Positions 12,516 through 21,900 of a stretch of 64,000 bases of DNA are shown in pieces; the stretch's first letter is position 1, and each line of letters begins with the position of its first letter. The position numbers and the translations under genes are program-made. Location of the stretch: assembly GCA_036346395.1 (NCBI GenBank), contig CM070611.1, positions 25,802,473-25,866,472 on the forward strand, in the 5' to 3' direction. The notes below the pieces were generated by a model. The model worked only from the letters and a program-made list of their open reading frames with translations. It had not been told where the DNA came from and searched no databases. The stretch comes from Hsuehochloa calcarea (taxonomy: Eukaryota > Streptophyta > Magnoliopsida > Poales > Poaceae).

Positions 12516-13008
12516 AAACATGGGTCTACAGTGTGTTCTTCGCTCTGGCAATGCTTTCACATAACAAGAGTGGAAAGAAGCCTTTAATGGACACTAGGAA
12601 TGTACCAGTAGCAAGTAGAAGAAGCGAGCTAGCCGGAGATGGTTTGGCGACGACGGTCTACAATGGTAGGAGAGCTCCAAGTGGCGGTGATGGCCGTCTA
12701 AGTTGATCCGACTGCCGGGGCTACACTAAGTGGAGGGAAGGGAGAACGGAGTCAGCATTTCCTGCAAGTACAGAGTGGAATCCATGAGGGGATCCTCCTC
12801 TGGGTCAGGAAGCAAGATTGGAGGTGTTCAAGAGGGAGAAAGCTTCACTGAAGGCGCCAAAGCTTGTTGGCGACGTTGCGGAGGCATCAGCAGAGGTGAG
12901 CACTCAAGAATTACCTGGAGCTCGAGCTCTCCTGAGGAATGGCGGGAGAGAGAAGGGAAGAAATAGCTCTTGGGTTGCGGAACGGCAACGGGAAGGGCCT
13001 GGGGCAAC

Positions 13009-13016
13009 TATTTATA
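13009..13016 (-). promoter_or_regulatory. TATA box in solo LTR F
   Basis: TATAAATA on the minus strand in a GC-rich setting, typical of an LTR promoter. Confidence 0.55.
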
Positions 13017-13881
13017 GGCGAGGGGCGGAGGTCGCCCGGGGTGTTCGCTGCATCTGGCTCAACGCGGTACTACGAGTGGTTGGCGATGGCGACTGAGTCA
13101 ACACAGTGCAGCGACGTGACACACTAAGCAACGACTTTTAATGGGTGAGAGACGCTTGTATTGGGGGAGTGACGGCGGCTACCAGCGCACACACCACGTC
13201 ATATTGGGTTATCCTGACTTGGCAGTTGTCAACGCCCATGTGGAAGAGGACGCACTGACCTGGGCCCACATAGAAGACCACGACTAAAGGAGGTCTTTGG
13301 GCACACCAACTTGACTGCGTCCGACCGGGGTTTGTCCAGGCTACCACGACCAAGGTGCGGTTTCGATTGCGACCGGCCTACTGGACCATCGGTCGGGGAA
13401 CAATGCGCAGAGGTTAACCCAGCAGATCGGTGCAATCGGGGAAACAGCACCACGACTAGGTGAGGTCTCGATCGCATCGAAGTCTACCGGACCACCGGTC
13501 GAGGAACAAGGCACCAGAGGGAGAAAGGTGGCCACCACGACCAGTCGAAGGGTCTCTATAGCTTGTGGCTTTATGCCGGCTAACAGTGGGGCGAGGGGGG
13601 AAAGATTAGGGGTCGGTTGGAGATAGGAAGGGTGACTTGCTTTTAGAAATTTCTCCCGAGGGAATAGACTCCAACCTGGTATTTTGCTAAACAGCTCTAA
13701 CGAATCCTTGAGCACAATTTCAGTCCTAGGGTTTGTGAGTTAGGGTTCACTTGTGTGAGCGAGAGAAGTAAATGCAGATCAAGTAAATCTTGAGATGCAG
13801 GTAAAAAGCATGAGAACGGATGACACATGAAAAGTTTTAAAAATCTTGTATTTTGTATTCCAGAAATTTTGGGTTGTTACA

Positions 13882-13886
13882 ACGAT
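13882..13886. other. Target-site duplication of solo LTR F (right copy)
   Basis: acgat, directly after the TTACA end of the LTR. Confidence 0.75.
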
Positions 13887-14156
13887 GTTCTTTTTAGAGC
13901 TTCATGTCTTGAGGTCATGGGCATAGTAGAGAGAAACATGTCGACCATTTATAGGATTTTCAAGGGAAAGAGGATCTATTTAACAATGTAAAATGGTGAG
14001 GAGAGAAATAGGTAAGAAAGAATTGCTATGAAGAAGCTAAAGATAGATAGATGACCAAGATAAGGAGAGAACAAATTATTTTTCTTGTTATAAAATAAGT
14101 TTTGAAGTTTTTCAACTATCGGTCATTCTAACTTGGTCATGACCTACAGTCGATAT
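13887..14156 (-). other. Leader of gypsy element I
   Basis: Non-coding A/T-rich sequence between the PBS of element I (14,157-14,169) and the insertion point of solo LTR F. It continues at 9,241-9,388 toward gag. Confidence 0.6.
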
Positions 14157-14169
14157 GGTTGTGATACCA
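14157..14169 (-). other. Primer-binding site of gypsy element I (degenerate)
   Basis: Minus strand TGGTATCACAACC, two changes from the initiator tRNA-Met complement TGGTATCAGAGCC, directly beside the LTR. Confidence 0.65.
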
Positions 14170-14836
14170 CTTCTTATCAACCCAGGAGCGAAGGATCCCT
14201 GATTCTCTATGTTTCATACACTAGTACAGGAATAGCTAGTGTATATAATCAAACAAAATATGATAGCATAACCATAAAATGTGATTCATTCATAATAACT
14301 CAAGTTTGTTACAAAAAGGGCATAAAGCCAATAAGCAAAATACAGCGGAAACAAAAGCAGTAGGGTAGACCACATGATTCACCACAGGCAATTATCTGGG
14401 GGTATAGCCTAGTCGTCCAAGTTCTCATCATCCATGTAGTAGCCCTCCTCTGAACAACAATATATTAAGCATGGGTAAGTACAAATAAATGTACTCCGCA
14501 AGTTACACCCAATAACATATTATAATGCATGCAAGGATTCATCAAAGGAAGGCTTATATAGCTCAATTAGCATAAAGCGAAGTTTTCTATTTCAATACTC
14601 TTACTAAGTTCCAAAGCAGTTTATTCTATAGCTAAAATTAAGTTTTAAATGACTGTTTTATAGTAGATAACCTCCATATAAAAAGGTGAAGTATACCTTC
14701 TTATCCCATGGCAAACTGCCTAATTTCCCAATTGGATAAACTATCCAAAAACAATTTGATACAATCCTTCGAAATAAAAAAAACCAAAGAATAACTTGGA
14801 GTAGCTTTGCTAGTATGTCCATGACCATGGACACGG

Positions 14837-14848
14837 CTATTCGAATAG
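14837..14848. promoter_or_regulatory. Conserved palindrome ctattcgaatag in gypsy LTR I
   Basis: A perfect 12-bp palindrome embedded in a block also found, in reverse orientation, in LTR G at 38,367-38,378. Conservation between diverged LTRs suggests a functional site; this is inference. Confidence 0.5.
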
Positions 14849-16544
14849 TTTTACACTCTGCGGAGGTTGCACAGTCTGACCCACATGAGATAATTAGCTT
14901 ATAATGTCAGACATGACACGCTTCCGAAAGCATGCGACTAAGCGATTATCACAAGACCTTTACAATGCGCCATTCCAATCGTAGTTATGCTAGCTAAGGT
15001 TTCGCTTCCTTTGGATAGAAATCCAACGGATTTATACCCCCTCTTGCGCCATGTGGGAATATATAAAAGTATGTCATAGTGACACGCACACAATCAGATG
15101 GCACAACCACGGTGAAATATTGTAAATTAGTTAGCCAAATCCTCCCCACTCTGAACATATAGTTGTACGGTCGGGCTTAGCAAGATGCGGCTCGAGGACC
15201 GGCCCTTAACTGACTTAGACAACTTTCCAAAATGACCCCTGAGCCTCGATCATAGAAATGACTCGATCTCGTGCATTAACATGTACCATCCAAACATCCA
15301 TTCACACAGGTCCAAACCAATTTTTATTTTATTTACCAAGTGAAATCAAAATAAATTTCTATAGTAAGGACAATACCATAGTATCATTTTCAAATCATAG
15401 TTGAACTTTTGGCTAAGTTCCCCAAATTAAATATTTTTGGGCTAAGCTTTGACTAAGCACATATTTTTCCAAAGTGTTCTAGTTCATACTAATATACCGA
15501 CTAGATTTTAACTACGTTAATCAAGGTATGGCTATTTCAACAGTAACATTTGGCTATACAAAGGAATTGGGAATAACTATAATTTAAAATAGGAGTTTAA
15601 ATACTCATATATAAATACACACGCAATAATAATTTAAAACATAATTTAAATAATTCAAAATACTAGGATTGAAATATTATCAAAGATATAATTTGCCTTT
15701 CTCAAAATCTTGAGGGTATAACTCTTCGAATAGTTCGGGTTCCCCGGAGTTGTTGAAATCTACACATGAAAACGAAGTAAATTAAAATAAAATTCAAATG
15801 GACTCCAAATTTAATAATTCTAGTATATATAGCTAGATATTTAATTTAGATGAATTTAGAAATTTTAATCAGTCGAATCGGAGCTCGAACGAAGGAGAAC
15901 GGGCTCTTGCAAGTTTGAAATACACATGAAATGATGAAATTAGGAAATTTGGAATTTATGGATTTATTTTTCTGAAGGAAATTGCTTTACTGTGTCATGC
16001 TGACATCAGCAACCCAAAAAGGATTTTGGCTGAATTGTTTTTCAAAGGAAAAAGAGGGAAAAGCCACGTGGCCTGACGGGGCAGCCACGTAAGTAGAGGT
16101 GGTCGTGATGTGGCTTGCCAGCGGCAACCACGTCAGCACAGAGGGCGATGGCGGCTCGATTGGGAGCTCACCTGCGCTACACGCCATGGCGAGGGTCGGT
16201 GAGGGCAAACAAAGGGGGAGATAGGTGAGGTGAACCTAGTGCTCAGGGTTTTGGTGACGAAGCGCAAGGAGGTGGCTGGTGGCGAGGAGAAAAAGCGGCG
16301 GCGGTGGTCGGAGATGGCGATAGGGCTCCAGCGGGTTTCCAGATAAAAGAGAGAGAGAACCGTGTCGAACACGGCCATGCGAAGCTAGGGGTGGAGATGT
16401 CGGCGGCGAAGGACCTTTACCGGCGGCGCAATCGCCAGTGGGAGGAGCTTCGGCCGAGGAGCTTCAATGGCAAAATACAGCGAATAAAGAGGGGGGGAGA
16501 GGGGAATGGGGAAAAAGGAAAGAGGAGGAGGAGGGACGCACGGA

Positions 16545-17117
16545 TAAGGATGGCAATTGTGCCCGTTTACCCGCGTGCCCGCGGACAAATACCCTAATGG
16601 TGGCGGGTATGGGCGTCTTTCTTTGCCACCACGGGCATGAAAACGGGCACAATTCCTTGCCCATCGGGTAAATGGGCATGGACATGGGTAAGCTCCACCC
16701 ATACCCGCTTCGCTCGATTACCCGTAATCTACCCACATGTGTAAGGAACTATGTCAATTTGTATTTGTATTTTATTTGTTGAACTTGATTAGTTGTCTTG
16801 TCGAACATGATATGTGAATTGTGATGAACTTTATTAGTTGTTGAATGTGTGATGCACCATTGATGTGTGAATTATGATGAACTTGATGTATGCATTGCTC
16901 GCGGGTAACGAGCATGTCCGCGGGCGATGGGTACCCACATGCGGCGATGCATTATTCGCGGTAAACAGCATGCTCACAGTAACGGTACCATGCGGCGGCA
17001 CGATGCACGGCGAGGTTTTTCGCTGTCGTCCTTCATGGTATTCCCGGGGGGATTCGGTCGTGGGTATAGGTATGGGCGAGCACTACCCGTACCCGCCACG
17101 CCCGATTGCCATCCCTA
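16545..17117. mobile_element. Non-autonomous hAT element (MITE-like), 573 bp
   Basis: The ends are taaggatggcaatt... and ...attgccatccctA, an imperfect terminal inverted repeat of the widespread hAT type TAGGGATGGCAAT. The 8 bp cgcacgga occur on both sides (16,537-16,544 and 17,118-17,125), the hAT duplication length. The subterminal parts are GC-rich repeats of cccgt/acggg motifs. No transposase ORF is present, so it was moved by an enzyme made elsewhere. It lies inside LTR I and is therefore younger than that LTR. Confidence 0.92.
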
Positions 17118-17130
17118 CGCACGGAGCTCC

Positions 17131-17138
17131 CATTTATA
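17131..17138 (-). promoter_or_regulatory. TATA box of gypsy LTR I
   Basis: TATAAATG on the minus strand. The MITE-like element begins only about 6 bp beyond the adjacent target duplication, so the natural start site is now displaced by 573 bp. Confidence 0.55.
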
Positions 17139-17835
17139 GCGGTGGAGATGGACAGATGATGGAGTTGTGCGGTATGGGCGAGTGGGCGCACGGCATGGGC
17201 GGTCGGAGCGGCATGGGAACGGGGATGGGCACGACAGCGGCATGGGCAGTTGAGGCGCGCAGACGGGAGCTGCAAGGTGAGCGGTGAGGGCAATGGGGCG
17301 CTCGGTATGGGGCGCACAACATGGGTAGGTAACGAGCAGAAAAGGGGATGTGGGAAGGACTATCGCGTGGGCCCCATGGGCAGTGAGAGAAGGAGGTTGA
17401 GAGGGGAGGTGGGCTGGCGAGCGGGAACGGGCCGGGTGAGCTGGGTCACGGGGGAAGAAATAAACAGGTCGAGAGAAGGGATTCGACCCAAAAACGATTT
17501 TTCCAGATTTTTGTTGCTTTAACAATTACAGAAATTGAGATAAATGAATTAGGTTTTAGAAAATGGCAAAAGGAGTTCAAAAATTGTGAAAAAAAATTCA
17601 CAGAAATTTTCTAACTTATTTTGAACTTAATAAAATTATTTTAAGAAATTAATTAAATTTCTATTTTTAAATTTAAACCCAATAAAACTCCAGAAAACTC
17701 CATAAATTTTCTTTTTTTGACCTTTAAACTCTAGAAAATCCAAGACAAGCAATAAAACTCTTTGAAATCTCAGAAAATCTAATAAAATAATAACTTTATT
17801 AATTTTAAAATAGTAACACAACCTTGGGATGTTAC

Positions 17836-18209
17836 ACGCGGGTGCAGGGTTCCATACTCGCCGTGAAGAGGATGTTGGAGGCCTAGAGGTTTGGTGGGCA
17901 ATGGTGCCGTCGGCCGTGTCGCTGGTGGAGGAGCAAACAACCAAAAAAAATCCGATGGTCCGAGAGAGTGAGGCTAGCAATCTCACATTGTTACTGGTGG
18001 TGGTTGACCAAACAACAGAAGTCATTGGTAGTAAAATAACAGGATTTAATCACGCCATGGTACTAACGTGAAAATATTATTTTATCACACTACTCGCTCG
18101 AGTAGTGGTGGACCAAAAGGGTAAAAAAAAATAGCAAAAGGTTAATAATAAAATTAAATTAAAAAATAGGTTAATTAATTAAAAAAAAAACTCAAATCAG
18201 CACAGTTTT
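17836..18209. other. Unassigned sequence between gypsy I and the HVA22-like 3' UTR
   Basis: A GC-richer stretch (17,836-18,030) is followed by A/T-rich sequence with poly-A runs. No coding, LTR or TIR signature was recognised. Confidence 0.4.
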
Positions 18210-18449
18210 TGCTAAGTACATAAGCTGAGATGGATAGTTGATAAAAGGACCAAATTGAAGTGTTCAATGTTCAACAACTAGGGGTTTCGCTTGCCCAATG
18301 CTGATCCAACGTATATACAGGTGCTCTCTACTATTTACAGCTTCCAGGCATACTTCCAAATCAGGTAGGAGAAGTACCGAAGGAAATAAAGCCATGAATC
18401 AACCAAGACATCTCCTGACACCAAACAACGGGTGTTCAATGCCTCGGAG
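18210..18449 (-). other. HVA22-like gene 3' UTR and polyadenylation region (approximate)
   Basis: About 240 bp follow the stop on the minus strand with no repeat signature before A/T-rich, less complex sequence begins near 18,210. No single polyadenylation signal stands out, so the left limit is a guess. Confidence 0.45.
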
Positions 18450-18992
18450 TTAATTTACTGCAGGACCATCAGCAGTGACAACAGTAGCAGTGGTGCCAGT
18501 GCCAACACGCCTCCTTAGCCTGGCACGGGTCACTCGGATCGCCTCGTCTATTCGTGTCTCCTCTGAAGTAGCACCAAGCTCATCCATGTCTTCGATAGCG
18601 ATGTCAACCTCATCGACGGGCATGTCATCAGCTTGAGCCTTTGGGAGTGGCGGGGCACTAGGCTCATATTTTGGCGCACCGGCATTATGGGCTGGAGCCA
18701 GTGTTTCCTCAGCTGCCAGCTTCGCTGCGCTGTTTTTCACGTTTTCGGCCAGTTTTGTCGTAGTTGCAACTGGGACGGACTTCGTGGATGTCACTGGAGC
18801 AGGCTTTGCAGACGCTAGACGCCGGATCTTGGGGATAGACGGAGCAGCCTGTGTCTCCTGTGACAGCTGCATAATTGCTGCTTGTCGAGCGGCAACAGAT
18901 GCTGCTCTGCGAAGTGTAGTTGGTTGTTTCTGTGGCATCTGCTGCTGCTGTTCGGGTTGTGGTTGCTGCTGTTTTTGTGGCTGAGATTGCTG
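18450..18992 (-). CDS. HVA22-like gene, exon 6 (C-terminal tail)
   Basis: This 543-bp exon starts after the acceptor TTATAG at 18,993 and reads 180 codons to TAA at 18,450-18,452. It opens with a Gln-rich run, then an Ala-rich segment (RRAASVAARQAAIMQ), a Pro/Ala/Lys linker, an acidic stretch (DMPVDEVDIAIEDMDE) and a basic end (IRVTRARLRRR). The order matches what I remember of long-tailed grass HVA22-like proteins. It lies 29.4 kb from exon 5 yet has the phase 0 that exon 5 requires. The tail is expected to be cytosolic and disordered. Read alone it would look like an orphan ORF; the joined frame and the family's known tail make the link. Confidence 0.85.
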   Translation of the reverse strand, partial: QQSQPQKQQQPQPEQQQQMPQKQPTTLRRAASVAARQAAIMQLSQETQAAPSIPKIRRLASAKPAPVTSTKSVPVATTTKLAENVKNSAAKLAAEETLAPAHNAGAPKYEPSAPPLPKAQADDMPVDEVDIAIEDMDELGATSEETRIDEAIRVTRARLRRRVGTGTTATVVTADGPAVN

Positions 18993-21900
18993 CTATAACA
19001 TATCACAACAACAATTAATAAAAATAACCTTAGTGTAAACAGAATAAAACAAAGAAGCATAAATGGAGAACAAAAAATTAAGTGCAAAAAAAGAAAGTAT
19101 TGTTAGAGAATAGGTTAATGCTACTACGACATGTATCTCATTAGTTGGAAGGATGTCATCAGGTAAGATGTTATCACAATTTTCTATTATTTGTCAACTG
19201 TAAGAAACTTTAGACGATATCATAACAAAATATTATACTTTCTCGTCCATCATTTCCTCAGAACATACACAAACATCATAATGGGTCAAATTTCTCGATC
19301 ATTAGACTTAATGGGTTTGTTAAAGTCCCATTTCCAACTGAAGATAAGCCATGTTAGAAAGGTTACTGTAGCAATAGGACAACTGGGCAAGAGCAACTTT
19401 TGTCGTGTTTTCGATTTAACAAGTTGACTATGCATTCAGAAAGGTATTGCCAGAGGATAATCTGTGATTCCTGTTAGAATAGGAATCCTTATATGACTTT
19501 TGTATTTACTTATTTGTGTATAGCATATTCCCTTGTAATATCCCTTTTGTACTCCCTATATATATTGCTTATTGGGCCTCATGAATATACACACATTATT
19601 CATAACATAGTATTAGATCTAGGGCACTAACCTAACTCCTTCCGCTGCCATATGACCACCGCCACACGTTCCCGGCCGTCTAACGCCGAGCGCTGCCCAA
19701 GCCCGGGCGCCCCGAGCACGGCGTCGTTGCCCATGGTCGGAGGCCCTCCCACCGCCAAATCCGCTGCCAGAGCCTACGACACCTCTACCGTCCATCACCC
19801 AGAGTTTGAGCGCCGCCCATGCCCGAGCCAGCCGACCAGAGCCCATCGCCAGAGGTTCTGCCGATGTATCCACCGTGCCACCGCCAGAGCCTCCCACGCC
19901 TCTGCCACCTGTCGCCGGGCCGCTTCCAGGCCGGTCACTGCGCCCCTTTGCCACCTATCGCCAGAGCGCCGCCATCATTGCCCGTAGACGAAGCCCCGAG
20001 TCCACATGGCTAAGTCGCTCGGGACGAGAAGAATAAGGAAACCGTCGGTGCTTTCCTGTTTTAAGAGTTAGTTTCAAAAAAAAAAAGAACGTCGATCTAA
20101 CCGCCGCGCCGTCCAGCGCTGCCTGTTAGACTTCGTTGCCTTAGTCACCACGTCGTCCAGCGCCACCTACCGATAGCTTCCGTTCCATCAGCAACGATCC
20201 CTTCCTCGGGAACAAAGTTTCACAGGACGAACTACAGGTTGTGGTCTTCACTAATGGAGATCACGCTCGATGGTCTCCGCCTCTCCGGAGATGTCATTAG
20301 TGCTCGACCTTGTCCGCCACCGCCGGTTCAGTCTCCTTCCAGACACGGGACGAACTACAGGTTGTGGTCTTCACTCATGGAGATCACACTCGATGGTCTC
20401 CGCCTCTCGGGACATGTTACTAGTGCTCTACCTTGTCCGCCGTCGCCGGTTCAGTCTCCTTCCAGACAGCCTACTTTTGCACCTCCTACAGAAGATGAGT
20501 CCGCCAAAAAGGAGGCAGAGGTCACTGCTGCTGATACTGACGCTGTTGATGAGGCCTTTAGGTATGCTATAGACGCTTTTGAGCGTTGGTGTGCTGATGA
20601 GGCCCGTGTTTGAGCCATCTTGGTGGTCAGCGTCGACGACTCCATCTAGCCAGACATTGTTGGTCCGCGCCCACTTGTCGATCCGGGAATACTTGCGCGA
20701 GTATCGCCAAGAGAGCAATGATGCTCGCTTCTTTTCACTTCGCCGTGAATTGAGACGCCGCGTAAGGACTCTCCATCGATGACTTCTTCCGAACCCTCCT
20801 GACCAGTCTCTGGCGCCAGCTAGACAAGCTGGCTTCTCCACTCTGCCAGGAGTCTCATAAGGTGCAAAAGGCGGATCATGACCGCCTTCGCCTTTAAGAC
20901 TTCGTCTGCCGTCTTCGCCTAGAATGAGGCTATCAGGACTCAACTGCTGAGTCACTCACCACGACCGACAGTCACCGAAATTCTTTCGACGCTCAGGCCG
21001 AGGAGCTTCACCGTTAGCAAAGACAGATTTGTTCCGTCTGCGCTTGTTACCCCTTCTTCGACTACAACGACGATTTCTGCTTCGACTACAGTCCCTCTTC
21101 AGGTGTCTATTTCCGCTCTTATTTTTGCACCAGCTAGGATTCAGTGCAATTGTTGCAAGAACTTCCGACACGACTATTAGAGTTGTGCGGTGTGAAAAAA
21201 GCAGAACAAGCCGCGTAGGAATAGATGATCCAAAAAGGGACAGCGAGGCCCTTCCTCGACGGGAGGACAGACTAGCATGTCAAGACCTTTTCAAATGAGG
21301 TGATCGCTCATCGCTTCTACCGTGCTCTACTTCACCACTCTCTCACATTTCTGCAGTTCTCGCTAGCCTAGCTCGCACGCCTCTCCAAGTACTTCTTGGG
21401 TTCCGATTCGTGCCTCTTTCCACATGACACCGACTCCACATCTCTCACTTCAGTAGGACTTGCTGTTTTCCTATATCTGTTTAGACAGTTGACGATACTC
21501 CTCTGTTTGTCAGTTGTCAGGGCACTCTTTTGTCCATTGATTTTTCTGTTCCAGTTGTTTCCCATGTTCCCCAGCTTACCATGTAGCTTCTCTCTGGGTC
21601 GACCATCGATCTTGGGTGTAGGGTTGGTTTTAACTCTCTCCTGCTTCGCCCAGATCGATGCATGTGACTGTGACTTGGGACTAGCCGTGCGCCTGTAGGG
21701 ATCGTCGTGGTCTCTACATCCTGATCGCCTCCACCTTCCGTCCACTTCAGTTGCTCTATCACCTCTATGTCTACCTCCACCGCCACTACTGTCACCACTA
21801 CTGGAGTTTTTGTGCAATGGCATCATCATCTAAGTCACTTGTGTGGGTCTCGTCTTTCTTCATTAGTTCATTAGGTGTTCTTTGATGTGTTATCATTGAT

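Larger units (their letters stand above)
9394..13881 (-). repeat. Solo LTR F of a gypsy element (4,488 bp) inserted in the leader of element I
   Basis: On the minus strand it starts TGTAACAACCCAAAAT at 13,881 and ends ...GGGGTCCGACA at 9,394. Both sides carry the same 5 bp, acgat (9,389-9,393 and 13,882-13,886), so this is a solo LTR left by LTR-LTR recombination, with no PBS or polypurine tract of its own. It contains a TATA box (13,009-13,016) and a 1.2-kb minisatellite (11,310-12,515). Sequence on both sides belongs to the leader of element I. Confidence 0.82.
14175..17835 (-). repeat. 5' LTR of gypsy element I (about 3.7 kb)
   Basis: On the minus strand it begins TGTAACATCCCAAGG at 17,835, nearly the same start as LTR F and LTR G, and ends near 14,175 beside the PBS. 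It shares a conserved block with LTR G around the palindrome ctattcgaatag (14,837-14,848) and has a TATA box at 17,131-17,138. A 573-bp hAT miniature element interrupts it. The exact 3' end is uncertain because the terminal CA is mutated. Confidence 0.75.

Noticed and set aside
12730..13715. Frames of 62-124 codons in LTR F
   Set aside because: They lie inside a solo LTR, have no recognisable domain and overlap on both strands.
8652..13881. First reading: gag at 8,652-9,240 and LTR 9,394-13,881 as one gypsy element
   Set aside because: There is no PBS at 9,394, and the same acgat flanks both LTR ends, showing a solo LTR inserted in the leader of another element.
16304..17525. Overlapping frames of 60-137 codons around the hAT MITE
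   Set aside because: They cross the MITE borders and LTR, are low complexity (Gly/Met/Arg or Pro/His) and have mirror frames on the other strand.
18633..18984. Cys-rich plus-strand frames
   Set aside because: They are antisense shadows of HVA22-like exon 6.
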